Positions 26,434-36,068 are shown, counted from the first letter of the stretch. The stretch is 64,000 nucleotides of DNA from Deltaproteobacteria bacterium IMCC39524 (GCA_029667085.1 JARUHJ010000007.1:80684-144683); one strand, 5' to 3'. Numbers and translations: made by a program. The notes: a model not told the origin generated them from the letters alone.

Positions 26434-27885
26434 TCAGTTTCCTGTGAGTTTTTTCTTCAGTAGTTGATTGACCATGCCGGGGTTGGCTTTGCCCTGGCTG
26501 GCCTGCATGACCTTGCCGACGAAGAAGCCGATCAGCTTGTCTTTGCCGCCCAGGTACTCAGCGACCTGGTCCGGGTTGGCGGCGATAACCTCATCGACCA
26601 GGCCTTCGATGGCACCGGTGTCTGTGACCTGCTTGAGGCCCTCAGCGTCTATGATCTGATCAGCGGTCTGGCCCTTTTGCCACATCTTTTCAAAGACGGT
26701 TTTGGCGATCTTGCCGGAGATTGTGTTGTCTGCTATGCGGGCGAGCAAGCCGGTGAGAAGCTCTGGCGTGATCGGCACGTCCGTAATCTCGGTATCAGAT
26801 TCCTTGAGCTTGCGCAAAATCTCACCCATGATCCAGTTAGCACAGCTTTTGGCGTCGCTGCCGAGGGCGACACAAGCATCAAAATATTCAGCCAGAGCAC
26901 GGTCAGATGCGAGTACCCCGGCGTCGTAGACGGACATCCCCAACTCTTCGACAAAGCGGCCGCGTTTTACCTCCGGAAGCTCGGGGAGGGTGGCCCGCAC
27001 TTCTTCGATCCACTCCGGGCTGATGACCAGCGGCACAAGGTCCGGGTCTGGGAAGTAGCGGTAGTCGTGAGCCTCTTCCTTGCCGCGCATGGAGCGGGTC
27101 ATGCCGGTGTCGCTGTCAAAGAGTCGCGTTTCCTGAACGACTTTGCCGCCTCCTTCAATCAGATCGATCTGACGTTCGACCTCGTACTCGATGGCCTGCT
27201 TAATGAAGCGGAAGGAGTTGATGTTCTTCAACTCGGCGCGGGTGCCGAACTCTTCCTGATCGTAGGGGCGCACCGAGACGTTGGCGTCACAACGGAAGCT
27301 GCCTTCCTCCAGGTTGCCATCGCAAACCCCGAGATAAACGACGATCTGATGTAGTTTTTTCAGGTAGTCGATGGCCTCTTCAGCAGAGCGCATGTCCGGC
27401 TCCGAGACAATTTCCAGCAAGGGTGTACAGGCACGGTTGAGGTCGACCAGCGAGCTCCCTGCTGTTTGCGGGGTGTCGCCGTGGATCAGTTTGCCGGCAT
27501 CCTCTTCCATGTGAGCGCGGGTGATCCCGATCCGTTTGCGTTCACCATTGTCGAGGTCGATGTCCAACCAGCCATGCTCGCAGATCGGCAGTTCGAACTG
27601 GGAGATCTGGTAGCCCTTGGGCAGGTCCGGGTAGAAATAATTTTTGCGTGCGAAGATAGAGCGTGGTGCGATCTGGCATTTGGTCGCCAGGCCGGTTTTA
27701 ATGGCAAGCTCTACGACCTTCTGGTTGAGGACGGGCAGGGCGCCGGGCAGGCCGAGACAAACCGGGCAGGTCTGCGAGTTGGGTGTTTGGCCGAAATCTT
27801 TAGAGCAGCCGCAAAAAATCTTGGTGTTGGTGGTCAGCTGGACATGCACTTCCAGGCCGATGACAGTTTCGTAACTTTGGCTCAT
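26434..27885 (-). CDS. gatB: Asp-tRNA(Asn)/Glu-tRNA(Gln) amidotransferase subunit B
   Basis: 483 residues. The N-terminus [13 protein letters not shown] is diagnostic, followed by the zinc-binding cysteines CGCS and CPVCLG (about 25-44). The kinase-like domain has [14 protein letters not shown] near 93. The C-terminal helical domains end in [16 protein letters not shown], the YqeY/GatB tail that contacts tRNA. It activates the misacylated aminoacyl-tRNA for amidation. It follows gatA by 44 bases in the order C-A-B. Confidence 0.97.
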   Translation of the reverse strand: MSQSYETVIGLEVHVQLTTNTKIFCGCSKDFGQTPNSQTCPVCLGLPGALPVLNQKVVELAIKTGLATKCQIAPRSIFARKNYFYPDLPKGYQISQFELPICEHGWLDIDLDNGERKRIGITRAHMEEDAGKLIHGDTPQTAGSSLVDLNRACTPLLEIVSEPDMRSAEEAIDYLKKLHQIVVYLGVCDGNLEEGSFRCDANVSVRPYDQEEFGTRAELKNINSFRFIKQAIEYEVERQIDLIEGGGKVVQETRLFDSDTGMTRSMRGKEEAHDYRYFPDPDLVPLVISPEWIEEVRATLPELPEVKRGRFVEELGMSVYDAGVLASDRALAEYFDACVALGSDAKSCANWIMGEILRKLKESDTEITDVPITPELLTGLLARIADNTISGKIAKTVFEKMWQKGQTADQIIDAEGLKQVTDTGAIEGLVDEVIAANPDQVAEYLGGKDKLIGFFVGKVMQASQGKANPGMVNQLLKKKLTGN

Positions 27886-27929
27886 ATTCTTAGCCCTTTT
27901 GCGTTTAAACTTTTGTGTTTATAGAGACA

Positions 27930-29387
27930 TTAAAATTCTGGTTTCCGTTTGTGCCATTCCGTCGCCTGCTCGTAAGCATGGGCTGTGCGCAAAAGAGTTG
28001 CTTCATCGAAAGGCTTGCCGATCAACTGCAGGCCGATTGGTCGCTCGTCTGTCGAGAAACCGCAGGGCAGACTCATGGCACAGGTGCCGGCCAGGTTGAC
28101 CGGGATCGTGTAAATGTCCGACAGGTACATCTGCAGCGGGTCGTTGACCTTCTCTCCCAAGGCGAAGGCAGGGGTTGGTGCCACCGGCGTCAAGAGCGCG
28201 TCTACGGTTTCAAAGGCGTTCAAGAAGTCCTGACGGATCAGGGTCCTGACTTTCTGTGCCTTGAGGTAATAAGCATCGTAATAACCCGAAGAGAGGGCGT
28301 AGGTGCCGAGCATGATGCGACGCTTGACTTCGGAACCGAATCCGGCCGCACGAGTCTGCATGTACATATCGACCAGATTATCGGCATTCTCGGCGCGCAG
28401 GCCATAGCGTACGCCGTCGTACCGCGCGAGGTTGCTGGAAGCCTCTGCTGTTGCGATCAGGTAGTAGCAGGCGACCGCGTAAGAGGTGTGCGGGAGGCTG
28501 ACCTCAATAATCTCTGCGCCCAGTTCACGGTATTTGTCTGCGGCCTGTTCGACCGCTTTGCGGACATCGTCATCCAGGCCTTCGATGAAGTATTCTTTCG
28601 GCAGGCCGATCTTCAACCCTTTAAGGTCTCCGGTCAGGTTGCTTTGATAGTCAGCGACCGGGGTGTTGACGGAGGTGGAGTCTGCCGGGTCGTAGCCGGC
28701 GATGGCTTGCAACATCAGGGCGCAGTCGCGAACGTCGCGGGTGACCGGACCGACCTGGTCCAGTGATGAAGCATAGGCAATGACGCCGTAACGGGAGACC
28801 CGACCGTAGGTCGGCTTGAGGCCGACGACGCTGCAGTGTGCCGCCGGTTGCCGGATCGACCCTCCGGTGTCTGTGCCGAGCGCGGCAACCGCCTGGCGCG
28901 CGGCTACACTGGCTGCGCTGCCACCTGAAGAGCCACCCGGAACGAGGTCTTGATTCCAGGGGTTACGAGCCGGGCCAAAGGCGCTGTTCTCGTTGGAGCT
29001 GCCCATGGCGAACTCATCCATGTTCAACTTGCCGACAATGACGGCTTTTTGTTCTTTGATGCGGGCAATGGCCGTAGCATCGTAAGGGGAGACGTAATTA
29101 TCGAGAATGCGCGACGCACAGGTGGTACGCAATCCGGCGGTATTGAAAATGTCTTTTGCAGCGATTGGCAACCCCGTCAAGGCTTGTGCCTTGCCATCGG
29201 CGATAGCTTGATCAGCGGCCTGCGCTTCTGCGAGCGCCGTTTCGTTGCAGATGGTGATAAAAGTGTTGAGGGCCGGATTGGTCGCCGCAATGCGGTCAAG
29301 GTAAGTCTTTGTGACCTCGACAGACGAGATTTCCCGTTTGTCCAGTTTGGCGCGTAACTCCGAGAGAGTTAGATCATAAACCGTCAT
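27930..29387 (-). CDS. gatA: Asp-tRNA(Asn)/Glu-tRNA(Gln) amidotransferase subunit A
   Basis: 485 residues from ATG 29387 ([15 protein letters not shown]), which matches the family length. A longer in-frame opening at 29465 would overlap gatC and adds 26 unconserved residues. This is an amidase-signature enzyme: catalytic Lys in IAAKDIFNT near 77 and the Ser-cisSer pair in the glycine/serine segment [14 protein letters not shown] near 150-163. It releases ammonia from glutamine for the GatB site. It is the middle gene of gatCAB, 25 bases after gatC. Confidence 0.97.
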   Translation of the reverse strand: MTVYDLTLSELRAKLDKREISSVEVTKTYLDRIAATNPALNTFITICNETALAEAQAADQAIADGKAQALTGLPIAAKDIFNTAGLRTTCASRILDNYVSPYDATAIARIKEQKAVIVGKLNMDEFAMGSSNENSAFGPARNPWNQDLVPGGSSGGSAASVAARQAVAALGTDTGGSIRQPAAHCSVVGLKPTYGRVSRYGVIAYASSLDQVGPVTRDVRDCALMLQAIAGYDPADSTSVNTPVADYQSNLTGDLKGLKIGLPKEYFIEGLDDDVRKAVEQAADKYRELGAEIIEVSLPHTSYAVACYYLIATAEASSNLARYDGVRYGLRAENADNLVDMYMQTRAAGFGSEVKRRIMLGTYALSSGYYDAYYLKAQKVRTLIRQDFLNAFETVDALLTPVAPTPAFALGEKVNDPLQMYLSDIYTIPVNLAGTCAMSLPCGFSTDERPIGLQLIGKPFDEATLLRTAHAYEQATEWHKRKPEF

Positions 29388-29412
29388 AATATTTTGTCCG
29401 TAGAGAAGATGT

Positions 29413-29700
29413 TTATTCGATGACTCGGCGAACCCTGAAGGCGCTCTCTGCAGCGTCAGGAGCATTACTCAAGGCTTGTTCAGGGGTGAACCCGTCTTTT
29501 ATCTCGTCAGGGCGAAAGGCGTTTTCCATCGGCACGGCGTGGGCGGTGGGGACGATGCCTTCTGTATCAAGAGCGGCAAGCTGCTCAACATAACCGAGAA
29601 TTGCATCCATCTCTCCGGTCAGAGAATCGAGTTCCTCTGCGCTCAATGCCAGGCGAGCGAGGCGACTGACATGCTCGACTTCGGTACGAGTAATTTTCAT
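29413..29700 (-). CDS. gatC: Asp-tRNA(Asn)/Glu-tRNA(Gln) amidotransferase subunit C
   Basis: 95 residues from ATG 29700 ([17 protein letters not shown]), the usual GatC size. The upstream in-frame ATG at 29769 adds an unconserved 23-residue leader and is rejected. GGAG upstream of 29700 is a fair ribosome site. Typical features are the [11 protein letters not shown] helix, [11 protein letters not shown], and [16 protein letters not shown] wrapping around GatA. It is the first gene of the long minus-strand run gatC-gatA-gatB-mtnA-glnE-response regulator. Confidence 0.95.
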   Translation of the reverse strand: MKITRTEVEHVSRLARLALSAEELDSLTGEMDAILGYVEQLAALDTEGIVPTAHAVPMENAFRPDEIKDGFTPEQALSNAPDAAESAFRVRRVIE

Positions 29701-29975
29701 TTCCAGGTAAACCTCCAAGGCTTGATCTCGTCTAAAAAAGCAAAGAAGAAAATTAGCACGGCGGTCCATAACAAGGCAAGGGCGAGAAGCCTTGTTTCTG
29801 CCTGTTTACCCTGTTTTTCGTGCGATCTGTCGTAAAGTTGCTGATATGATTCGTAGAAGTGGCAAAGTTATCGTCAGTAAGATATCATGCCTTTAGATGG
29901 TAGCGCGTTGTTTGTCGTCAAGACGTTTGTCCATACTATATCTTGAATCCTTAAAATTTGAAGGGGAGGTCTTTC

Positions 29976-30644
29976 ATGCTTATGATTAAACGAATTTCAG
30001 TTCTGGTCCTGGTTGCGGTAACTCTGTGGGGTTGTGCTGCGCCTCAGAATAACACTCAAAAAGGGGCTCTTTATGGCACCGGTATCGGCGCGGCCGTTGG
30101 CGCCGGTCTGGGGCAGGTTATTGGTGGCGACACCAAGTCAACGCTGGTCGGCGCAGGCATCGGAGCGGCCCTCGGCGGCGTTGCCGGTGGTTCCATCGGC
30201 CGCTATATGGATAACCAGGAAGCGGAGCTTCGTCAGCAGTTTGCTGCGAGTGATGCGGCTAATATCCAGCGCAATGCCGATCTTCTCGCTGTTACCTTCA
30301 AGAGTGATGTCCTCTTCGAGGTTAACTCGTCAACCTTAAAGGCCGGAGCCTATACGGAGATCGATCGTATCGCCAAGGTTCTGGTGCAGTACCCTCAGAC
30401 GACGATCCAGATCGCCGGTCATACGGATAGCTCTGGTGCTGAAAGCTACAACCAGACGCTCTCTGAGCGTCGTGCCATGAGCGTTCAGAATGCTTTGTCC
30501 GGCCGGGGTGTCGATGCTACGCGCATGCAGGTGATCGGTTTTGGTGAAGGTCAGCCGATTGCTGATAACGCAACGGAGGCCGGACGCCAGCTGAATCGAC
30601 GGGTGGTTGTTACGATTGCTCCCCAACAGGGCGCGACTTACTAA
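29976..30644 (+). CDS. OmpA-family lipoprotein with glycine zipper
   Basis: 222 residues from ATG 29976, chosen because AGGGGAGG lies six bases upstream; an earlier frame opening at 29958 does not. The signal ends in a lipobox LWGC. A glycine-zipper region follows (about 35-75, repeated GxGxGAAxG turns), which can insert in membranes. The OmpA C-terminal peptidoglycan-binding domain comes next (about 105-215) with AGHTDSSGAESYNQTLSERRA and FGEGQPIADNATEAGRQLNRRV. It likely tethers the outer membrane to the wall, as YiaD/YfiB-type lipoproteins do. It is monocistronic with a terminator. Confidence 0.88.
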   Translation: MLMIKRISVLVLVAVTLWGCAAPQNNTQKGALYGTGIGAAVGAGLGQVIGGDTKSTLVGAGIGAALGGVAGGSIGRYMDNQEAELRQQFAASDAANIQRNADLLAVTFKSDVLFEVNSSTLKAGAYTEIDRIAKVLVQYPQTTIQIAGHTDSSGAESYNQTLSERRAMSVQNALSGRGVDATRMQVIGFGEGQPIADNATEAGRQLNRRVVVTIAPQQGATY

Positions 30645-30667
30645 TCGAAACAAGTTTAAAATCCGAC

Positions 30668-30701
30668 AAAAAAGCGACTCCTGATAGGGAGTCGCTTTTT
30701 T
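30668..30701. terminator. Bidirectional terminator
   Basis: Arms GCGACTCC (30674-30681) and GGAGTCGC (30688-30695), A-run before and T-run after, between the OmpA-like gene and tatA, which converge. Confidence 0.9.
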
Positions 30702-30724
30702 GTTGTTAACTATTTAGCTCCGGA

Positions 30725-30922
30725 CTATTTGTCCTGCTCTTTATCATCGATTTTTTCAGGTTCCTCTTCAGACTTCTCTTCGTTACCTTCTTTGACGCCG
30801 TCCTTGAAGTTGCGCAGGCCTTTACCCAGCGCACCACCAACCTGTGGTAATTTGCCGGCACCGAAAATAATCATGACAAGTACCAGGATGATAATCAGTT
30901 CTGTTGTACCAAGTCCGAACAT
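30725..30922 (-). CDS. tatA: Twin-arginine translocase subunit TatA/E
   Basis: 65 residues: short N-terminus MFGLGTTEL, one membrane helix (about 6-21), the hinge [21 protein letters not shown] with its amphipathic helix, and an acidic/lysine tail. All are standard for TatA, which forms the pore for folded Tat substrates. tatB and tatC are not adjacent. This bacterial group often has several scattered TatA copies. Confidence 0.93.
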   Translation of the reverse strand: MFGLGTTELIIILVLVMIIFGAGKLPQVGGALGKGLRNFKDGVKEGNEEKSEEEPEKIDDKEQDK

Positions 30923-31086
30923 GGGAGTGACTCCTTGAAAGAGTTGTTTGTGCCATCATCATAGCCATATCCATGGAAAAATCAACTGATTTACAGACTC
31001 TTGCCGTATACGGCATTCTCGCAAATTAATCGGACCTATTGCCCATACTAAGGGAATACGTCTTTACGCGAGAATAGGAAAAGCTC

Positions 31087-31195
31087 AACGCAAAGACGCA
31101 AAGATAAGCAAGGAAAGACGCAAAGGGAGTTTGTCCTCGCTTTTTGAGATGGTTTTCTTTGCGGGCTTTCTCTGCCCCCTTTGCGCCTTTGCGTT
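31087..31195. repeat. ACGCAAAG-type intergenic inverted repeat, copy 1
   Basis: Left arm AACGCAAAGACGCAAAG (31087-31103) and right arm CTTTGCGCCTTTGCGTT (31179-31195) are inverted relative to each other, with a middle that also contains AAAGACGCAAAG. Relatives lie at 49154-49271, 50479-50599 and 54202-54372. Confidence 0.85.
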
Positions 31196-31206
31196 AAATA
31201 GTTTTG

Positions 31207-31463
31207 TGGTTATCTACTTCACTCAACTAACTGATCAAGGTTAGCAGACAACCATTCTATCCTTACAAATCAAGAGGCTTTAAGGTCAAAAGAAATATTA
31301 ATAACAGGGATAGGCAGGATAAGCAGGATAAAGTCAAAACCTTCGGAGTGTGGAGAAATCACTAATGTTTGGTTCTTATGGTTTTATCCTATACATCCTG
31401 TATATCCCTGTTCAAAAAAAGTTTAAGACCCTATGGCTATTGGTGGAGCGAAGTAGATAATCA
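31207..31463. repeat. Repeat with GGTTATCTACTTCACTC termini, copy 1
   Basis: About 257 bp bounded by imperfect terminal inverted repeats of 20 bases (31207-31226 and 31444-31463). It contains a second nested pair built on AACAGGGATA (31303-31332) and TATCCCTGTT (31382-31412). It starts 11 bases after the ACGCAAAG element. The termini recur at 43533-43554 and 46298-46477. No coding potential is seen. The whole gap 30923-31490 is explained by the tatA promoter side plus these two repeats. Confidence 0.75.
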
Positions 31464-31490
31464 GATAGCTTTTTTATGTAGGCCCGAATA

Positions 31491-31519
31491 AAAAAAGGGA
31501 CCGACAGTTGCCGGTCCCC
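31491..31519 (-). terminator. Terminator of the cytochrome/porin operon
   Basis: On the minus strand, arms GGGACCG/CGGTCCC (31512-31518 and 31497-31503) are followed by a run of U (A-run 31490-31496 on plus), 25 bases past the octaheme gene stop. Confidence 0.85.
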
Positions 31520-31543
31520 GTAAGCCAAACAAGTTAAGGGCGC

Positions 31544-32932
31544 TTATTTGGATCTTGCGAATTTAGGGTTGTCCATCGGGTCGCCTTTGTAGCCGAGGTC
31601 TTCCCAGGTCATCCGGCCGTTGTCTCCGTGGCAGTCCAGGCAACCCAGGGCATCTTCTTTGGGAGAAACCATGTGGTTGATGCTCCAGTACATTTCGGTG
31701 GGCGCAAAGCCATATTCACCACTGTAGGCAAGACCGCTGGACTCCATGCCGAGGCGAGCTGCCTTATCCCAGTCGTAGTCGACCCAGTAGCCGCCATCAC
31801 CGAAAACTTTTGCGGTGATGAAGTACTTGTTCTTTGAATCATAGATCTGCTTGCCTGAATGGAGCTTGAAGGGGTGGATCTTGGCCTTCTCATCCTTGAT
31901 ATCGCCATTAGGGTAAGTCAGGTAGGTCATTTTCGACGGGTCCATTTTATCGCCACGGTTGTATGCGCTGGCGCTACCGTTGTACCAGAGGTAGTTGGGT
32001 GTCACCATTTTACCCCAGGTGAAGTGGCCTTTCTTTTTGTTGTAAGAGTGTTTGCCGTTTTCATCTACAGGAGCTTCAATGTCCTGTCCGGCCGTTGACC
32101 AGTCCCATGAAAGCTTGGTGGGGACTTCTTTGGCGTAGAACGGAATATGGCACGTCTGGCAGGAGATGTCCTCTGCGTGCTTGTTCAGTCTGCTCTGGGC
32201 ATGAGGAGCGTCTTCATGGCACTTGGCGCAGGAGAAATGGCTGGTACCGCCCGGTGAAACACCGAGTGAGTTGCCGGGGATCGCATGACCTTCTGTGACG
32301 TGGCACTCCTGGCAAGTGAAGTCATTGCCATCGGCATCCATGTGAACATCAACAGAACGGCTTGGATACTCCATGGAAGAGTCGAGATCGCCGTGCTTGA
32401 CCGCATCTCCGCCACCACCATAGAAGTGACAGGTGCCGCAGTTGAAACGGCTTGGTGCGCCAACGCTCTGGGCGACGTAAACCAGGTCGACACGCTTGGC
32501 AGGGTTGCCTGCTCCCGTGGCTTCTTTAACGTAGGTTCCCGTAGTGTCATGGCAGACCAGGCAGTCAACCTTGCTGGAATCGGTGAAGTCGAAACTGGAA
32601 TCTGTCCAGCCGTAGCCGGCGTGACAGCTGGTGCAGCGTGGCTCATTGCCGGAGATTGAAGTGCAAAAATTGTTGATCGCATTTTTCTTGCCGCGAACAA
32701 CTTTCTTACCGTCAACCATTTGCTCCTGAGCCCAGGTCCAGTGAGTGGTCTTCATGAAGTCATTGGCGTGCTTCTCGTGGCACTTAAGACACTTGGCCGT
32801 TACTTCCGGCCCAGTATCAAGAGGGCCCTGAAGGTAGTAGGAGTGGTCGTTTTCGACTGCCAGCGCTGTGGCTGCAGTCAGGGCGAGTAGTAGGACGCTG
32901 CAGAGTACGCCTGACATAAACGCTTTTTTCAT
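31544..32932 (-). CDS. Octaheme c-type cytochrome, tetrathionate reductase (Otr) family
   Basis: 462 residues, signal peptide about 1-25, then exactly eight CxxCH heme sites: CLKCH (48-52), CTSCH, CLVCH, CGTCH, CQECH, CAKCH, CQTCH and CLDCH near the C-terminus. The segment NNFCTSISGNEPRCTSCHAGYGW is characteristic of the Otr family. In Shewanella that enzyme reduces tetrathionate and also nitrite and hydroxylamine in vitro. The protein is periplasmic or surface-bound. It ends the operon after two small cytochromes and a DUF3373 barrel. The physiological acceptor here is unknown. Confidence 0.9.
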   Translation of the reverse strand: MKKAFMSGVLCSVLLLALTAATALAVENDHSYYLQGPLDTGPEVTAKCLKCHEKHANDFMKTTHWTWAQEQMVDGKKVVRGKKNAINNFCTSISGNEPRCTSCHAGYGWTDSSFDFTDSSKVDCLVCHDTTGTYVKEATGAGNPAKRVDLVYVAQSVGAPSRFNCGTCHFYGGGGDAVKHGDLDSSMEYPSRSVDVHMDADGNDFTCQECHVTEGHAIPGNSLGVSPGGTSHFSCAKCHEDAPHAQSRLNKHAEDISCQTCHIPFYAKEVPTKLSWDWSTAGQDIEAPVDENGKHSYNKKKGHFTWGKMVTPNYLWYNGSASAYNRGDKMDPSKMTYLTYPNGDIKDEKAKIHPFKLHSGKQIYDSKNKYFITAKVFGDGGYWVDYDWDKAARLGMESSGLAYSGEYGFAPTEMYWSINHMVSPKEDALGCLDCHGDNGRMTWEDLGYKGDPMDNPKFARSK

Positions 32933-33065
32933 GGTTGTTTCTCCTTAAAAAAGAAAGGTGTGTCGCTGGTTAGAGTTTTGTAAGATTATTTATGTTTACC
33001 AGAATAATGGTCTTTGGCAAACCAACATAATATATCGATATATAGATTAATATCGCCAAATAAGT

Positions 33066-33090
33066 GGGGGAGAGGTTGAACCTCTCCCCC
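33066..33090. repeat. Strong hairpin between barrel and octaheme genes
   Basis: A 12-bp perfect palindromic pair GGGGGAGAGGTT / AACCTCTCCCCC, 17 bases after the DUF3373 stop. No U-run follows on the minus strand, so it is more likely an mRNA-stabilising or attenuating hairpin setting barrel:cytochrome ratios than a full stop. Confidence 0.7.
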
Positions 33091-33107
33091 AAGAAGAACG
33101 GTCTGAC

Positions 33108-34862
33108 TTAGAACTGCACTGTCAGAGAAGCATTCAGGTCATAAGCTGTGTCGATGACGGGCAACAGGGAGTAAGCAGTGCCATCCTGGATGTCGTCAAT
33201 CTTTTTCGGCTTGCCAACCGGTGAGCCGCTGTTGCTGTACTCGAAGTCGTAGTAGAGACCAGCAAGCTTGATGAACATCTTCGGGTTAATGTCGAAGATA
33301 TAGTAGGCTTCGCCGACATGACCGCGGGTGGCCAGCTTGCTGCCAAGAGAGTCATCTTGGCCCTGGGTGAAAGGGGTCCAGTATTTGGAGCCGTAGTTGT
33401 ACTCCAGGCCGGCCTTGCCGTAGGGCGCTGGAACCTGGACACCGGCGTAGAAGCCGTAACCGTCGCGGTTCTTGTCTTCGCTGGCGTTTTTCGGAACCAT
33501 ATAGATCTCGGTGCCGTCAGCAGAGAGCTCGGCTTCGAAAACTGCATCGGTGCCCATGCCGCCGAACATGCCGGCATTGCCGTTGGGGCGCATCTGGGTC
33601 CAACCGACAGAGGTGAACCATTTAATGCCGTTGTCTTCAGCACGGGAGAAGACCATGCCAGCGAGGTTGATATCACCGATCGTAGTGCTGGGCTGATAGC
33701 GGGTTTCAAAGTTGAAGTTGGGGAACTTCTGCATGTCCTTGTACAGCGTTGGAGCGAACAGCTCGGCATATTGAGTCGGGAAAGCGATGGTTCCCTTGAA
33801 GCCGTCGTTGATGTCCTGGGCCGTAAAGATAGTGGTCTGGAAGAAGTTCTGGCCATCATTGTACAGGTCGAAGTTGAAGCCGGCAAAATGGGTGTCTTTA
33901 GTGGTTCTGAGGTCGTTGAAAAGCTCACCGTTGCCCCACTCGGACTCAAAACCCTGGCCGTAGCAGAAGCGGGCGACCATGCCTTCGATGCCGGTCAGGT
34001 CTTCGAGGCTGCGGCCAACCGTGATGCCGTCAAAGTTGAGGAACATGACGTTACCGGTCGGGGTGCCGCCGCGCAGTTCGTTCTCGCGGACCTCGGTGGG
34101 AGGGCCGTAAGTGGAGGGACGACGACCGATGGAGAGGTACATGCCCGTATCAGCGATATTGCTCCAGTCCATGTAGGCGCGATCTACGCGAAGGGCGTCA
34201 CCGTTAGTGTTCCCACCGTTGGTGCCGTCCATGGAGAAGGCTCGCCAGGAATCAAAAACCTGAGAATTGGTAGAATCACCCCAGTTCTTGTACATGGCCA
34301 GACGACCAGAAAACTTAACATTGTCCCACACCTTAGCTTTCATGTTGAGGCGTAAACGGGAGTCGTACATGATGTCGTTGTTGATGTCGCTTGTGTCGGG
34401 ATTTATTGCAAGTCTGAAATTCCCAACACCAGGAGCATTGTTGACTGGATCCATCATGTATGCGCCCATCATTTGCTGAAGCATTGTGAACATTTCAGGA
34501 TCAGTTTTAGCCAAGTTGGTAAACAGTGTATTCAGCGCAGCACCCGAACCTGGGTCTGTCTGCCAAACTGCCGCTTTGTTGAAGAAATCCGTGAAATCAA
34601 CCTGAATCCCTGGGTTAAAAGTCACATCATTGTAGTGCAGGCTGTGAGCTCTGGAGCGCAAGTCCCCGCTGAACTCAATGCGATCGAGGGTCGCGTGACG
34701 CTCAGCGCCATCGACACGATCGTTCAGCTCCTCAAGTTCTTCGCTCAACTCCTGGATCTGCTTCTGCAGCTCCGAGATCATGGCGTCTTCTTGGCCCGCC
34801 GCGAAGGTGGTCATCGGCAGAGCCAGCAGCGTCGCCATAACCAGGTAAAGAAACTTCTGCAT
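33108..34862 (-). CDS. DUF3373 outer-membrane beta-barrel protein
   Basis: 584 residues. A signal peptide (about 1-22) is followed by a coiled coil (ISELQKQIQELSEELEELNDRV, about 29-50), then many alternating strands ending in a terminal Phe (ASLTVQF), the outer-membrane insertion signal. The body matches DUF3373, porin-like barrels that are numerous in Geobacter relatives and often sit beside cytochromes. AGGAGG precedes the ATG. Its position between two small cytochromes and an octaheme cytochrome suggests it carries the substrate or electrons of this operon across the outer membrane. That role is inferred. Confidence 0.82.
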   Translation of the reverse strand: MQKFLYLVMATLLALPMTTFAAGQEDAMISELQKQIQELSEELEELNDRVDGAERHATLDRIEFSGDLRSRAHSLHYNDVTFNPGIQVDFTDFFNKAAVWQTDPGSGAALNTLFTNLAKTDPEMFTMLQQMMGAYMMDPVNNAPGVGNFRLAINPDTSDINNDIMYDSRLRLNMKAKVWDNVKFSGRLAMYKNWGDSTNSQVFDSWRAFSMDGTNGGNTNGDALRVDRAYMDWSNIADTGMYLSIGRRPSTYGPPTEVRENELRGGTPTGNVMFLNFDGITVGRSLEDLTGIEGMVARFCYGQGFESEWGNGELFNDLRTTKDTHFAGFNFDLYNDGQNFFQTTIFTAQDINDGFKGTIAFPTQYAELFAPTLYKDMQKFPNFNFETRYQPSTTIGDINLAGMVFSRAEDNGIKWFTSVGWTQMRPNGNAGMFGGMGTDAVFEAELSADGTEIYMVPKNASEDKNRDGYGFYAGVQVPAPYGKAGLEYNYGSKYWTPFTQGQDDSLGSKLATRGHVGEAYYIFDINPKMFIKLAGLYYDFEYSNSGSPVGKPKKIDDIQDGTAYSLLPVIDTAYDLNASLTVQF

Positions 34863-34892
34863 CTTGGTACCTCCTAATAAAATAGTGAAAAT

Positions 34893-35243
34893 CTACTGGC
34901 CGCAGGTTTCCGGTTGTGCAGAGTCTGCGGCATGATCATACATAAACTGTATGATATCAATAAGTTCGTTTGAAGAAATCTTGTCCCAGGCTCCCGGTGC
35001 AAGCTTGTTATGCTTGTCTTTCTTGTAGAAACGCTCCCACTGTTTCTGAGTCTTCGAGAGTGGCGTCATGGTGCCGCCATCGCTTCCGGCCAGATGACAA
35101 TACTTGCACTTCTCTTTTGCCAGGGCCTTGCCTGCCTTGGAATCGCCCCCTTCGATTGCAGCTTGCGCGATTGTGATTGTAATCAGGCTCGCAAAAAACA
35201 GGGTTAAACAAGAGACCTTAAGCGATTTCAGGACAACTTTCAT
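34893..35243 (-). CDS. Small monoheme c-type cytochrome, paralogue B
   Basis: 116 residues with a signal peptide (about 1-28), one heme site CKYCH and a G-S-D-G-G turn behind it. A Trp-rich helix and the closing segment DHAADSAQPETCGQ follow. The neighbour at 35299 shares the layout (MTPxxKTQxQW, IQFxxDHAADSxQPxTCG), so they are tandem duplicates. The extra C-terminal cysteine, conserved in both, could bind a partner or a metal. GGAGG ribosome site. It is the second gene of the operon, 30 bases before the barrel gene. Confidence 0.88.
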   Translation of the reverse strand: MKVVLKSLKVSCLTLFFASLITITIAQAAIEGGDSKAGKALAKEKCKYCHLAGSDGGTMTPLSKTQKQWERFYKKDKHNKLAPGAWDKISSNELIDIIQFMYDHAADSAQPETCGQ

Positions 35244-35298
35244 GGTCGAGCCTCCAGCAGGGTCATTGGATCCGAGCTAGATCTCCTTCGAAAACTAT

Positions 35299-35619
35299 TT
35301 AGCCGCAAGTCTGTGGCTGAGGAGAGTCTGCCGCGTGATCAAACAGGAACTGCTGAATGTCTTTCAAATCTTGTTCCGAAAGATTTTTCCAGGCCTCTTC
35401 GTCATGCTTTTTCTTGTCGAAAAGGCGGTCCCACTGAGACTGGGTTTTGGTCATTGGGGTGACTTCGCCGCCTTCACCGCCACTTGAATGACAGGTTTTG
35501 CAGGTTTTTTTGAAGAGGTGCTTGCCTTTCCGTGGGTTGCCACCCTCGGCAGCCAGGGCTGATGTTGCAATGAAGGTCACCAGGGTAAGAAAGATTACTG
35601 ACTTGATTAAGCTTTTCAT
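35299..35619 (-). CDS. Small monoheme c-type cytochrome, paralogue A
   Basis: 106 residues: signal peptide (about 1-23, ending ALA), heme site CKTCH near 40, glycine turn SSGGEGGEVTPM, and the C-terminal DHAADSPQPQTCG also found in paralogue B. A methionine in the VTPMTKTQ segment is a candidate distal ligand. First gene of the four-gene electron-transfer operon (A, B, DUF3373 barrel, octaheme), with GGAGG before the ATG. Probably a periplasmic carrier delivering electrons to the terminal components. Confidence 0.88.
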   Translation of the reverse strand: MKSLIKSVIFLTLVTFIATSALAAEGGNPRKGKHLFKKTCKTCHSSGGEGGEVTPMTKTQSQWDRLFDKKKHDEEAWKNLSEQDLKDIQQFLFDHAADSPQPQTCG

Positions 35620-36068
35620 GATTGATATGCCTCCGCTTTTTGTTGTTACCGGGTCTCGCTATGTCACTATGTCACCAGCATAACTTAAGCTTGACTGACC
35701 GGCCTATATTGGTTTTCGTATATTCTAATTTCACAATCTATGCCAATTTGACTAAGCATATATCTAAGATATTGAATTAAGCAAAAAAGTACCTCATAGA
35801 TGCGTTTTCTGCATTGGTTCTAGTGTGAATCGTATCATAAGAACACTCTAATGACAGTGATATAACTGAAGATGTGAAATATAAGTTCGCCTTTTGACCA
35901 ATCTCGTTTTCAGATTGGATCAAAGGTGTCTTCCTGCAAGAAGGATATTAATCTTCAGGAGTGTCTTCAATTGCCCAAAAGCTATAGTTTCTTCTAGATG
36001 TTTAATAAATTTTTATTTATATTTAAACATCTTTCTCTTCTCTGTTTTGAAATGGGGGTCTTGTCAGA
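35620..36068. other. AT-rich divergent promoter region
   Basis: 449 bases between the cytochrome operon (leftward) and the GGDEF-EAL gene (rightward). I checked for a GEMM-type riboswitch and a -24/-12 promoter, both common before cytochrome genes in this group, and saw neither. TGGCAT near 35740 on the minus strand is the nearest to a -24 box but lacks the -12 GC. A 62-codon frame at 35894-36082 is not convincing. Confidence 0.4.

Noticed and set aside
33318..34355. 345-codon plus-strand frame inside the DUF3373 gene
   Set aside because: Antisense shadow of a GC-rich barrel gene; the minus-strand protein has a signal peptide, coiled coil, terminal Phe and operon context. The 33134-33949 minus frame is rejected for the same reason.
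35620..36068. Possible GEMM riboswitch or sigma-54 promoter ahead of the cytochrome operon
   Set aside because: The conserved GEMM core and the GG-N10-GC promoter pattern were not found on either strand.
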